A stretch of 51,878 nt of DNA. It comes from Clostridia bacterium. GTDB taxonomy: Bacteria; Bacillota; Peptococcia; Peptococcales; SKKY01. Under the pieces are notes generated by a model. That model worked only from the letters and a program-made list of their open reading frames with translations, was not told where the DNA came from and made no database searches. Positions 17,417-26,451 of this stretch are shown one piece after another. The stretch covers positions 1 through 51,878 of the forward strand of contig RZYW01000004.1 in assembly GCA_009930175.1 (NCBI GenBank). The letters are read 5' to 3'. Numbering within the stretch: position 1 is the first letter of the stretch; each line of letters starts with the position of its first letter. A program made the position numbers and the translations under genes.

Positions 17417-18596
17417 CGTACATTGTCCTTTCCAGAATACCTGTTGCTGCTGCCTTTATTTTTGCAAATTCAGGATCTCTTAAGATAAAAGCGTAATCTC
17501 CCATAGATTCAGAATAAAGGGGTGGGAGAGGACCGTGGTAGACAATAATGTCTTTAAATAAGTGGCACACCTCATCAATTGAGTATAGATAGTTTTTATT
17601 ATTTTTTCTTCCAACGAAAGCAGCATAATTGTCATATTCAGGAACCAAAAAGACTTTTTTACCAAGAACAGTTTTGGCATATAAGTCATATAAATCAAGA
17701 CTTGTTGCATAATTGTACATATCTATTGTCATGCCTCCGGGAGGTCTTGAGTTAAGTTCAAGGGCTACATAGCTGCCATCCTTTTTCTTAAAAAATTCTA
17801 AATGGAAAAATCGTTCTTTAATGTTAAACTCTTTAATTATTTTTTTGCCATATTCCACCAAAGGAATTGGTGGAGTTCTTAAGGTGTAATAAAAAACATC
17901 AAGGTCATCTCGTATAATTTCCATAACCCCAATATCAAGATGAAAGGACCCGTGGAAAATAATATTTCCATCCATATCAGTAATCCCGTCAAAGCTTACT
18001 ATTTCTCCATCTATCCATTCTTCCATAATATAATTAAACTTTTCCAGATTTTTTTCATTAAAAAACTTTTCAAGCTCAATATCATTTTCAATTCTGTAAG
18101 TATCTGTTGCTCCAACTCCAATGTCAGGTTTTATACATACAGGGAAACCATTTTTTTTAATAAAATTTAATCCATCTTCCCGGGAATGAATAATTTCTCC
18201 CTTGGCAACAGGTACTCCGGCTTTAATAAATATTTTTTTCATTTCTGATTTTTTCTTAGCAGTAATTAGTGTATCTGGCCGGTATCCTGGAATATTAAAA
18301 TCCTCTCTCAGCCTGGCATCCTGTTCAAGCCAATATTCGTTATGAGATTCAATTCGCTGAATTTTACCATATTTATGAGTAAAAAAACCTACTGCTCTAA
18401 GCATTTCGTCATAGCTCTCCATATTGTTAACTTTATAATATTCATTGAGAGATGCTTTTAATTCAGGCTTTAAATTGTCATATTTTTCAGAGCCAATGCC
18501 AAGAACAACTGCCCCATTAGCTTTTAGTTTTTCACAAAAATGCATATAATTTTCTGGAAAGTTGGGTGAAATAAAAATGTAATTCATATTTTTCAA
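17409..18596 (-). CDS. ATP-grasp ligase-like protein
   Basis: 395-aa protein. An N-terminal Rossmann-like region (about 1-95, starting NYIFISPNFPENYMHFC) is followed by ATP-grasp lobes (about 115-310): VCIKPDIGVGATDTYRI (ATP-binding Lys and glycine loop), MEEWIDGE and the Mg-binding ALELNSRPPGG. This is the carboxylate-amine or carboxylate-thiol ligase fold; the acceptor is unknown. GAAGGAG precedes the ATG at 18596. It diverges from the small gene at 18683 across 86 bp and is coupled to the esterase. Distinct from carB and PurK/PurT by its N-terminal domain. Confidence 0.85.
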   Translation of the reverse strand: MKNMNYIFISPNFPENYMHFCEKLKANGAVVLGIGSEKYDNLKPELKASLNEYYKVNNMESYDEMLRAVGFFTHKYGKIQRIESHNEYWLEQDARLREDFNIPGYRPDTLITAKKKSEMKKIFIKAGVPVAKGEIIHSREDGLNFIKKNGFPVCIKPDIGVGATDTYRIENDIELEKFFNEKNLEKFNYIMEEWIDGEIVSFDGITDMDGNIIFHGSFHLDIGVMEIIRDDLDVFYYTLRTPPIPLVEYGKKIIKEFNIKERFFHLEFFKKKDGSYVALELNSRPPGGMTIDMYNYATSLDLYDLYAKTVLGKKVFLVPEYDNYAAFVGRKNNKNYLYSIDEVCHLFKDIIVYHGPLPPLYSESMGDYAFILRDPEFAKIKAAATGILERTMYDV

Positions 18597-18627
18597 CTCC
18601 TTCAGAAGGAAATTACCCTAATAGATA

Positions 18628-18639
18628 AGGTTTAAACCT
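18628..18639. promoter_or_regulatory. 12-bp palindrome in the divergent intergenic region
   Basis: AGGTTTAAACCT is a perfect palindrome centred between the divergent ATP-grasp and small-protein genes. It could be an operator serving both; no clear -35/-10 pair was found on either strand. Confidence 0.35.
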
Positions 18640-18682
18640 CTGAGAAAAAAGGTATCAGAATATAAAAAAGGAGGAGTAAAAA

Positions 18683-18931
18683 ATGAATTATCCTATTAAA
18701 AATCTGGAAGATGTTTATAAATTTTCTTTACCCCTTTATGACTACTTGAATAAAACAGGTCACAAGGAAATGGCAAAAATTTTTGAGGAACTTGTAGATG
18801 ACTGTTTTGACAACGAAAGCCGCTCTCTGGCTGCTCATAAAAAGGCATATAAAAAAGTTCTTGAAGAAGTAGATGGACTTCCAACAGAGATGGTAACTGC
18901 TCTGGAAGAAGCTTTAGATTTAATGAGATAG
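18683..18931 (+). CDS. Hypothetical 82-aa protein
   Basis: Small, acidic, helix-rich soluble protein with no recognised family. A strong AAAGGAGGAG site (18667-18676) lies 6 nt before the ATG. It sits alone between the divergent ATP-grasp gene and the pyr promoter, which begins 4 nt after its stop. It has no terminator of its own, so its transcript may run into the pyr leader. Confidence 0.8.
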   Translation: MNYPIKNLEDVYKFSLPLYDYLNKTGHKEMAKIFEELVDDCFDNESRSLAAHKKAYKKVLEEVDGLPTEMVTALEEALDLMR

Positions 18932-18934
18932 TAC

Positions 18935-18963
18935 TTGAAAAACTATAATTTAAAGAGTATACT
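18935..18963 (+). promoter_or_regulatory. Promoter of the pyrimidine operon
   Basis: TTGAAA (18935-18940), 17-bp spacer, TATACT (18958-18963). It starts right after the preceding stop codon and gives a leader of about 170 nt before pyrB. Confidence 0.8.
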
Positions 18964-18979
18964 AATCTAAATTGAATAT

Positions 18980-19106
18980 CCTTTAAATTGGTACAGAGAG
19001 ACCGACAAGGAAGATAATGCAGCATCCCCTGGGGGGAATTTCACCCAAGGTGTGTTTTGTGCTATATGTGTAAACCAAGTCGGATTTCTTAATCCGGCTT
19101 TTTTTT
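18980..19106 (+). promoter_or_regulatory. PyrR-type attenuator of the pyr operon
   Basis: The 5' part is a hairpin with CCTT/AAGG (18980-18983/19007-19010) and GGT/ACC (18990-18992/19001-19003) closing a CAGAGAG loop, the hallmark of a PyrR-binding anti-antiterminator. About 70 nt later comes an intrinsic terminator: a 9-bp stem 19077-19085/19092-19100 with one G-U and eight T's. PyrR with UMP would stabilise the first hairpin and allow termination. The pyrR gene is not in this window. Confidence 0.85.
19017..19073 (+). CDS. Possible 18-codon leader ORF in the pyr attenuator
   Basis: ATG19017 to TAA19073 could encode MQHPLGGISPKVCFVLYV, with AAGGAAG (19007-19013) as ribosome site. It ends 4 nt before the terminator stem. 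PyrR attenuators do not need a leader peptide, so this may be chance; translation would still affect the RNA folds here. Confidence 0.3.
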   Translation: MQHPLGGISPKVCFVLYV

Positions 19107-19138
19107 ATTCAATAAAATCATTAGGGGAGGTAAAGATC

Positions 19139-20074
19139 TTGGGAATCAAATCAAAAGATTTACTAAGTATTAATGATATTTCAATAGCAGAAATAGATGA
19201 AATTATGCAAAATGCCAGATCAATGAAGCAAATAATCCAAAGAGATATTAAAAAAGTACCTACACTGAGAGGTAAATCAGTAATTAATCTCTTTTATGAA
19301 AACAGTACCCGTACAAGAACATCCTTTGAACTTGCAGGGAAATACATGGGAGCGGATGTAGTAAACATCAGCGCTTCCTCAAGCAGTGTTAAAAAAGGTG
19401 AAAGTATGAGAGATACTGCAAGAACCCTGGACAATATGGCTGCAGATGTAATTGTTATGAGACATCATGAAAGTGGCTCTCATAAAATACTTGCAGAAAG
19501 TGTAAATGCCAGAGTTATTAATGCCGGTGACGGTAAACATGAGCATCCTACCCAGGCACTTCTTGATACATTTACAATTCTTGAACATAAAAAATCACTT
19601 CAGGGTTTGAAAGTTGCAATTATCGGCGATATACTTCATTCCCGTGTTGCCAGATCAGATGTCCTCATTTTTAATAAACTAGGTGCAGAAGTATGGTTTT
19701 GTGCACCACCAACCTTAATGCCCAGCAAAGCAGCAGAACTGGGAGCTAAAATCACTTACAATATTGAAGAAGCTTTAACTGATGCAGATGTAGTTATCAT
19801 GCTTCGTATACAGCTGGAAAGACAAGACTCCGGATTTTTCCCATCTATCAGAGAATATACAAACTTTTTTGGATTAAATACAAGAAATATAAAACTCGCT
19901 AAAGAAGACTGTATTATTATGCACCCTGGTCCAATGAACAGGGGAATTGAAATCAGCTATGAAGCAGCAGAACTTCCAAACGCAGTTATTAGTGAACAGG
20001 TAAATAACGGGGTTGCTGTAAGAATGGCACTCTTATACATCATGGGAGGAGGCAGACCAAGTGAAACTGTTTAA
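19139..20074 (+). CDS. pyrB: Aspartate carbamoyltransferase catalytic subunit
   Basis: 311-aa enzyme joining carbamoyl phosphate and aspartate, the committed step of UMP synthesis. The carbamoyl-phosphate loop is STRTRTSFE (about residues 56-64); HPTQALLD and HPGPMNRG are present. TTG19139 is chosen because GGGGAGG (19124-19130) is 8 nt upstream and the protein then has the normal length. Longer in-frame readings would start inside the attenuator. No regulatory pyrI gene is present, as in Bacillota. pyrC overlaps its end by 14 nt. Confidence 0.97.
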   Translation: MGIKSKDLLSINDISIAEIDEIMQNARSMKQIIQRDIKKVPTLRGKSVINLFYENSTRTRTSFELAGKYMGADVVNISASSSSVKKGESMRDTARTLDNMAADVIVMRHHESGSHKILAESVNARVINAGDGKHEHPTQALLDTFTILEHKKSLQGLKVAIIGDILHSRVARSDVLIFNKLGAEVWFCAPPTLMPSKAAELGAKITYNIEEALTDADVVIMLRIQLERQDSGFFPSIREYTNFFGLNTRNIKLAKEDCIIMHPGPMNRGIEISYEAAELPNAVISEQVNNGVAVRMALLYIMGGGRPSETV

Positions 20075-21356
20075 AAATGCAAGAGTAATAGATCCGGTTC
20101 AACAAATTGATCAGGTAATGGATATAAGGGTAAATGGAAATCAGATTTTTGAGACAGGTGAAAACCTTATTCCTAATTCCCAGGAAGAAATAATAGACTT
20201 AGCAGGGAAAATTTTGACCACTGGTTTTGTTGATCTCCATGTACATCTTAGAGAACCAGGGGAAGAATATAAGGAAGATGTTGAGTCGGGAGCAAGAGCG
20301 GCAGCAGCAGGTGGTTTTACAGGAATTTGCCCAATGCCAAACACTAAACCAGTTTGCGATAACGATACAATTACAGAAATGCTGGTTATTAAAGGTCAGA
20401 GAACAGGACTGGTAAATGTATATCCTGTAGGAGCAATTACTAAAAATCAGGATGGAAAAGAACTTGCAGAAATCGGCATGATGAAAAAAAGAGGAGCAAG
20501 AGCACTAAGCGATGACGGAAGGGATGTAATGAATTCCCTGGTTATGAGAAGAGCTTTGGATTATGCAAAAGCTTTTCAAATGCCAGTTTTCGCACATTGT
20601 GAAGATACTGCTCTTGCAGGACATGGGTCAATGAACGAGGGCTACTATTCCTCAAAACTGGGTCTCGGAGGAATTCCAAAAGAGGCAGAAAATATTATGG
20701 TTATGAGAAATATAATGCTTGCAGGATTAACAAAGGGGCACATGCATATTTCTCACATGACAACTAAAGAAGGGCTGGAATTAATACGTCAGGCAAAAAA
20801 AGATGGTCACATAGTAACCTGTGAAGTTACCCCACATCATTTCTCCCTGACTGAAGCTGCCGTAGAAAGCTACGACACAAACTATAAAGTAAATCCACCA
20901 CTAAGAACCCAGGGAGATATAGAAGCATTAATCCAGGGAATGGCTGAAGGCATAGTAGATGTAATAGCAACAGACCATGCTCCCCACGATCTTGAAGATA
21001 AAGATAAAGATTTTAGTAACGCAGCATTTGGAATATCCGGATTGGAAACAGCAACTGCTCTGACTATGGATATTCTTTATCATAAACACAATATTTCATT
21101 ATTGAGAATTGCAGAAATGCTTTCTTCCAAGCCAAGGGAAATACTAGGTTTGCCAGAACAAAAAATTGCACCGGGAAATATTGCGGATTTTACAATAATT
21201 GATCCTGAGTTAAGCAAAAAAGCAGATAAGGGCAAGTTTTATTCAAAGGGTAAAAATACACCATTTCATGGGGTAACTTTAAAGGGCTGGCCGGTAATGA
21301 CAGTTTTTGCAGGGAAAATAGTTATGAAGGATGGTGAAGTAATTGAACAACAGTAA
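20061..21356 (+). CDS. pyrC: Dihydroorotase
   Basis: 431-aa zinc amidohydrolase (type I, Bacillus-like) cyclising carbamoyl aspartate. Metal-binding motifs: DLHVHLREPG (about residues 58-67) and TDHAPHDLEDKD (about 304-315); other zinc ligand regions are FAHCED and HISHM. The start is GTG20061 with GGGAGGAGG upstream inside pyrB. It overlaps carA by 14 nt. Confidence 0.97.
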   Translation: MKLFKNARVIDPVQQIDQVMDIRVNGNQIFETGENLIPNSQEEIIDLAGKILTTGFVDLHVHLREPGEEYKEDVESGARAAAAGGFTGICPMPNTKPVCDNDTITEMLVIKGQRTGLVNVYPVGAITKNQDGKELAEIGMMKKRGARALSDDGRDVMNSLVMRRALDYAKAFQMPVFAHCEDTALAGHGSMNEGYYSSKLGLGGIPKEAENIMVMRNIMLAGLTKGHMHISHMTTKEGLELIRQAKKDGHIVTCEVTPHHFSLTEAAVESYDTNYKVNPPLRTQGDIEALIQGMAEGIVDVIATDHAPHDLEDKDKDFSNAAFGISGLETATALTMDILYHKHNISLLRIAEMLSSKPREILGLPEQKIAPGNIADFTIIDPELSKKADKGKFYSKGKNTPFHGVTLKGWPVMTVFAGKIVMKDGEVIEQQ

Positions 21357-22431
21357 AGGATATTTAGTACTTGAAGATGGAACTTACTTTGAGGGAACCG
21401 GAATAGGAAATACAGGTACTGTTGAGGGTGAACTTGTTTTTAATACAAGTATGACAGGATATCAGGAAATATTAACTGACCCTTCTTATTCAGGAGAATT
21501 AATTAACTTTACTTATCCCTTAATTGGAAATTATGGAACAAACAATACAGACTGGGAAAGCAAAAAAGTTTTTACAAAAGGAATTTTGGTAAAAGAATTA
21601 TCTGAAAATCCAAGTAATCACAGAATGAAATATACTCTGGAAACTTTCTTAAAAGAAAACGGAGTTACGGGACTTACTGGAATTGATACAAGAGGTGTGA
21701 CAAGACATCTTCGCTACTATGGAACACTAAAGGCAATTATTTCAAATGATGGAACAGATCTGGAAAATTTGCTGAAAAGAGTAAAGGAAGTTAAGCCTTT
21801 AGACGGACAAAATCAGGTTGCAGAAGTATCAACAAAAAATCCATATATTCTCCCAGGAGGGGAAAGAAGAATTGTAGTTATGGATTATGGTGTAAAAAAC
21901 AATACTCTTAGGAGGCTGCAGGAAAACGGGTGCACAATTATTGTTCTTCCCGCAACTGCAACTTATGAAGAAATTATAGGATACAAACCAGATGGATTAA
22001 TGCTTTCCAACGGACCTGGAGATCCTGAGGGAGTGTCTTACACTATACCGGAGATACAAAAAGTTTTGGAGCAGAAAATACCAGTCTTCGGAATATGTAT
22101 GGGACATCAGCTTTTAGCAATGGCTCTTGGTGCAAAAACCTATAAACTAAAATTCGGTCACAGAGGTGGTAATCACCCTGTAAAAGACTTATTAACGGGA
22201 AAAGTATATATAACAAGTCAAAACCACGGATATGCAGTGGATAAAAATACAATTCCTGACAATGTAGAAATAACTCATATAAATCTTCACGACGATACTG
22301 TTGAAGGAATTAAACATAAAGAACTTCCATTTTCAAGCGTTCAGTATCATCCTGAATCAGCACCTGGACCAAGAGATTCATCATATTTCTTTGAAGATTT
22401 TATTAAACAAGTTATAGAACACGAAAGATAA
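21343..22431 (+). CDS. carA: Carbamoyl-phosphate synthase small subunit
   Basis: 362-aa glutamine amidotransferase subunit supplying ammonia to CarB. An N-terminal CPSase domain (1-150) and a class I GATase domain with FGICMGHQLLA (Cys nucleophile about residue 249) and the His/Glu of QYHPESAPGP. TTG21343 with AAGGATGG (21328-21335) upstream, inside the end of pyrC. A single carA in a pyr operon suggests a UMP-controlled enzyme. Confidence 0.97.
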   Translation: MNNSKGYLVLEDGTYFEGTGIGNTGTVEGELVFNTSMTGYQEILTDPSYSGELINFTYPLIGNYGTNNTDWESKKVFTKGILVKELSENPSNHRMKYTLETFLKENGVTGLTGIDTRGVTRHLRYYGTLKAIISNDGTDLENLLKRVKEVKPLDGQNQVAEVSTKNPYILPGGERRIVVMDYGVKNNTLRRLQENGCTIIVLPATATYEEIIGYKPDGLMLSNGPGDPEGVSYTIPEIQKVLEQKIPVFGICMGHQLLAMALGAKTYKLKFGHRGGNHPVKDLLTGKVYITSQNHGYAVDKNTIPDNVEITHINLHDDTVEGIKHKELPFSSVQYHPESAPGPRDSSYFFEDFIKQVIEHER

Positions 22432-22447
22432 AAAGGAGTGAAATAAT

Positions 22448-25400
22448 TTGCCTATAGATACATCTGTAAAGAAAGTAATGGTAATAGGGTCTGGTCCAAT
22501 AGTAATTGGTCAGGCAGCGGAATTTGATTATGCGGGAACTCAGGCTTGCCGTGCTTTAAGAGAAGAAGGAATAGAAGTAGTTCTTGTAAACAGTAACCCA
22601 GCTACAATTATGACAGACGGAAATATGGCAGACAGAGTATATATTGAGCCTCTTACTATAGATATCCTTGAAGAAATTATATACAAAGAAAAGCCAGATG
22701 GCCTGCTTCCAACTCTTGGAGGTCAGGTTGGTCTTAATCTGGCAAAAGAGCTTGCAGAGGCAGGTATTCTTGAAAAGGCTGGAGTGCGCCTTTTAGGAAC
22801 AAGCCTTGATGCAATAAAAAAAGCAGAAGACAGAGATTTATTTAAAAAATTAATGCAGGAAATAAATGAACCTATTCCAGATAGTGATATTGTTGGAACA
22901 ATAGAGGATGCAGTTCTTTCTGCCAGAAGAATTGGCTATCCTGTAATAATCAGACCTGCCTACACTCTTGGAGGAGCAGGTGGGGGAGTAGCAGAAAACG
23001 AAGAACAGTTAATGGCAATAACAAAAAAGGGACTTCGTTATAGTGCGATAGATCAGGTTTTGATAGAAAAAAGTGTTGCTGGCTGGAAAGAAATTGAATA
23101 TGAAGTAATGAGAGACAAAAATGATACATGTATCATAATTTGTAATATGGAAAATGTGGATCCTGTTGGAGTTCACACTGGGGATAGTATTGTTGTAGCT
23201 CCGGTGCAAACTTTAACAGATGTGGAAAACCAAATGCTGAGAACAGCATCTATAAATATAATAAGATCTCTGGGTATCGAGGGTGGATGTAACGTTCAGT
23301 TTGCTTTAAATCCAGACAAGATGGAATATATAGTTATTGAAGTAAACCCCAGGGTTTCCCGCTCTTCTGCTTTAGCATCAAAGGCAACTGGGTACCCAAT
23401 TGCTAAAGTAGCATCAAAAATCGCTCTGGGTTATCAACTCGAAGAGATTGAAAATAATGTAACGGGAAAAACCAAGTGTGCCTTCGAACCATCCATTGAC
23501 TATGTAGTTGTAAAAATTCCTCGCTGGCCTTTTGATAAATTTAAAGATGGAAATAGAAGACTTGGCTCTCAAATGAAGGCAACAGGAGAAATAATGTCTA
23601 TCGGAAGAACTTTTGAAATAGCATGGCAAAAGGGAATCAGAAGCCTTGAGCTTGATGAAAAATATTTTCTTTCTGACCTCTTCAGAAATTTCAATGAAGA
23701 AGAGCTTGATAATAAACTTCGCTTAGTTGATGACCAGAGAATGTATGCTCTTGGTGAAGCTTTAAGAAGAGGATATACATCAGAAAGAATTAATGAAATT
23801 ACAAAAATTGATTTATTTTTCCTGGATATTCTTAAAAAACTGGTTGATTTTGAAATGGAAATTCTGCCAAAGAATCCAGGTAATATAGAATTGCTAATTA
23901 AAGCTAAAGAGAAGGGCTTTACTGATGAACAAATAGGAAATTCCTGGAATATGACTGAAGAAGATGTTCGCAAAATAAGGGAAAATGCTGGAATAAAGTC
24001 TTGCTTTAAAATGGTTGATACCTGCGCAGGAGAATTTGAAGCGGTAACTCCATACTATTATTCCGGATGGAACGAAACTGATGAATTAATTAAATCAGAT
24101 AGAAAAAAAGTAGTTGTTCTTGGATCTGGTCCTATCAGAATCGGCCAGGGAATTGAGTTCGACTATTGTTGTGTACATTCAGCCTGGGCTTTAAAAGAAG
24201 CTGGATACGAATCAGTAGTAATAAATAATAACCCAGAAACAGTTAGTACAGATTTTGATACTTCAGATCGGTTGTTCTTTGAGCCGCTTACTGAGGAAGA
24301 TGTAATGAATATTATTGATGCTGAAAAACCTGAAGGGGTAATTGTTCAGTTCGGAGGGCAGACAGCAATAAATCTTGCTAAGCCATTACTTGACAGAGGT
24401 GTAAAAATTCTTGGGACTGCGGTGGAAAATATTGATGACGCAGAGGACAGAGAAAAATTTGATGCAATTTTAGAAGAGCTTGAAATTCCCCGTCCTAAAG
24501 GTAAGACAGTAAAGTCTATAGAGGAAGCATTATTGGCAGCTCAAGATTTGGGATTCCCTCTTCTTGTAAGACCTTCCTATGTACTTGGTGGCAGGGCGAT
24601 GGAAATAGTTTACAACATGGCTGAACTTGAAGAATATATGAAATCAGCAGTTAAGGTTTCAAAGGAACACCCTGTCCTTGTTGACCAGTACCTTGTGGGT
24701 AAAGAACTGGAAGTAGATGCAATTTGTGACGGAGAAGGAATTGTTATCCCTGGTATTATGGAACATATTGAAAGAGCAGGAGTTCACTCAGGAGACAGCA
24801 CAGCAATGTATCCGCCTTTTTCTCTGAATGAAGAAATAGAAGAAAAATTGTATGAATATACGAAAAAGATGGCTTTGAGAATAAAAACTATTGGCTTAAT
24901 GAATGTTCAGTACCTTATTCATAAGGGTAAAATATATGTAATTGAAGTAAACCCAAGATCAAGCCGTACAGTTCCATATTTAAGTAAAGTAACTGACATT
25001 CCAATGGTTTCTTTAGCAACGAGAGCAATTTTCGGAGAAAAGCTGCCGGAAATGGGTTATGAATATGGCCTGCAGAAAAAGAAAAAGTTAACTGCGGTTA
25101 AAATGCCTGTGTTCTCTTTCAGTAAACTAATTGATGTTGAAACATCTCTAGGACCAGAAATGAAATCAACAGGAGAAGTTCTTGGGGTTGATGCAGATCC
25201 GAATAAAGCCCTCTACAAGGCATTAATTGCTGCAGGGTATAATTTTAGCAGAAACGGATCAATTTTAGTTACAGTATCAGATAAGGATAAGGAAGAGTCT
25301 CTGGAAATTATTAGAAGATTCTACAATATTGGCTTTAATATTAAGGCTACAGCAGGCACAGCTAAATATTTGAATGAAAATCGTATAAAAGCAGACAGTG

Positions 25401-25636
25401 TTAAAAAAATAAAAGAAGGAACACCTAACGTAGAAGATGTTATAAAAAATGGTGAGATTGCCTTTGTTATAAATACTCTTACAAAAGGTAAGTTACCAGA
25501 GAGAGATGGTTTTAGAATCAGAAGAGCAGCCGTGGAATTTAATGTTCCTTGTTTAACTTCTCTGGATCTTGCCAAGGCAGTATTAAATGTTTTGGAATCT
25601 ATGTCTCATGTAAAAGCACTTCAGGACTATAATTAA
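22448..25636 (+). CDS. carB: Carbamoyl-phosphate synthase large subunit
   Basis: 1062-aa enzyme with the usual internal duplication. Two ATP-grasp halves: [18 protein letters not shown] near residue 15 and [18 protein letters not shown] near residue 560. The carboxyphosphate half contains [20 protein letters not shown], the carbamate half [21 protein letters not shown]-terminal MGS-like allosteric domain (about 935-1062) ends the protein. TTG22448 is supported by AAAGGAG (22432-22438) 9 nt upstream. Confidence 0.97.
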   Translation: MPIDTSVKKVMVIGSGPIVIGQAAEFDYAGTQACRALREEGIEVVLVNSNPATIMTDGNMADRVYIEPLTIDILEEIIYKEKPDGLLPTLGGQVGLNLAKELAEAGILEKAGVRLLGTSLDAIKKAEDRDLFKKLMQEINEPIPDSDIVGTIEDAVLSARRIGYPVIIRPAYTLGGAGGGVAENEEQLMAITKKGLRYSAIDQVLIEKSVAGWKEIEYEVMRDKNDTCIIICNMENVDPVGVHTGDSIVVAPVQTLTDVENQMLRTASINIIRSLGIEGGCNVQFALNPDKMEYIVIEVNPRVSRSSALASKATGYPIAKVASKIALGYQLEEIENNVTGKTKCAFEPSIDYVVVKIPRWPFDKFKDGNRRLGSQMKATGEIMSIGRTFEIAWQKGIRSLELDEKYFLSDLFRNFNEEELDNKLRLVDDQRMYALGEALRRGYTSERINEITKIDLFFLDILKKLVDFEMEILPKNPGNIELLIKAKEKGFTDEQIGNSWNMTEEDVRKIRENAGIKSCFKMVDTCAGEFEAVTPYYYSGWNETDELIKSDRKKVVVLGSGPIRIGQGIEFDYCCVHSAWALKEAGYESVVINNNPETVSTDFDTSDRLFFEPLTEEDVMNIIDAEKPEGVIVQFGGQTAINLAKPLLDRGVKILGTAVENIDDAEDREKFDAILEELEIPRPKGKTVKSIEEALLAAQDLGFPLLVRPSYVLGGRAMEIVYNMAELEEYMKSAVKVSKEHPVLVDQYLVGKELEVDAICDGEGIVIPGIMEHIERAGVHSGDSTAMYPPFSLNEEIEEKLYEYTKKMALRIKTIGLMNVQYLIHKGKIYVIEVNPRSSRTVPYLSKVTDIPMVSLATRAIFGEKLPEMGYEYGLQKKKKLTAVKMPVFSFSKLIDVETSLGPEMKSTGEVLGVDADPNKALYKALIAAGYNFSRNGSILVTVSDKDKEESLEIIRRFYNIGFNIKATAGTAKYLNENRIKADSVKKIKEGTPNVEDVIKNGEIAFVINTLTKGKLPERDGFRIRRAAVEFNVPCLTSLDLAKAVLNVLESMSHVKALQDYN

Positions 25637-25659
25637 AAGAAGCAGAAAGGATGATGACC

Positions 25660-26451
25660 TTGTATCTTGAAGATTGTACTGTAATAAGTCACGAAAAAAT
25701 AAATGATAGAGATTATATTCTGACTTTACAAACAGAAAAAATTGCTCAAGAAGCAAAAGCTGGTCAGTTTGTTCAGCTTAAAGTTGCAGATATAATTGAC
25801 CCTGTTCTCAGAAGACCAATTAGTGTACACACAGTGGACAGAGAGAAAGGTCATCTTAAGCTGTATTACCAGGTTTTAGGAAAAGGCACTGAAATTTTAA
25901 AAAGAACCAAAGCAGGGGACACCTTAAATATTCTTGGCCCTTTGGGTAATGGTTTTGATTTAACATTAAAGGATTCAAAAGCTTTGCTTGTTGGTGGCGG
26001 ACTTGGACAAGCACCTTTACTTCTTTTAGCAGAGGAGCTGGGAAAAAGGAATAATGAAGTTTTTCTTGCTCTTGGAACCAGAGATGAATTAAGCTTGAAA
26101 AATGTTATTTGTTTCGATAATGTCTGCAAAGAAGTACAAGTTGCTACAGAGGATGGGAGCGTTGGTTTCAAAGGGTATATTACCAATAATCTTCCAGCTA
26201 TAATTGAATCATTTAAACCAGAAATAATTTATGCCTGTGGTCCAAATATAATGATGAGTAAGATAAAAGAGATTGCAGCAAAATATAATATTAAGTGTCA
26301 GGTATCTTTGGAAACCAGAATGGCTTGCGGGATAGGAGTTTGTCTGGGCTGTACCGTTGTTCCTGCTGAGGAAGGAAAGCCATACCTTAAAGCTTGTGTT
26401 GACGGACCTGTATTCTGGGCTGAGGAGGTGGTACTGGATGACTGGATTTAA
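25660..26451 (+). CDS. pyrK: Dihydroorotate dehydrogenase electron transfer subunit
   Basis: 263-aa FAD and [2Fe-2S] subunit that passes electrons from PyrD to NAD+. FAD-binding RRPISVHTV (about residues 48-56), nucleotide-binding GGGLGQAPLLLLAEEL and the cluster ligands MACGIGVCLGCTVVP plus a later Cys (KACVDGPVF). The ribosome site GAAAGG ends at 25650, directly abutting ATG25651 and 3 nt from ATG25654. TTG25660, 9 nt away, is therefore the most plausible start. The end overlaps pyrD by 14 nt. Confidence 0.93.
   Translation: MYLEDCTVISHEKINDRDYILTLQTEKIAQEAKAGQFVQLKVADIIDPVLRRPISVHTVDREKGHLKLYYQVLGKGTEILKRTKAGDTLNILGPLGNGFDLTLKDSKALLVGGGLGQAPLLLLAEELGKRNNEVFLALGTRDELSLKNVICFDNVCKEVQVATEDGSVGFKGYITNNLPAIIESFKPEIIYACGPNIMMSKIKEIAAKYNIKCQVSLETRMACGIGVCLGCTVVPAEEGKPYLKACVDGPVFWAEEVVLDDWI

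Noticed and set aside
19052-19138. N-terminal extension of pyrB starting in the leader
   Set aside because: It would translate through the attenuator terminator, is absent from the normal enzyme length, and a better ribosome site sits before TTG19139.
23569-23973. 134-codon minus-strand open frame inside carB
   Set aside because: Antisense shadow of a well-supported gene; composition is low-complexity Ser/Leu and no start signal is present.
26357-26437. 27-residue N-terminal extension of pyrD
   Set aside because: It overlaps the iron-sulphur region of pyrK in another frame, and GAGGAGG sits exactly before ATG26438.
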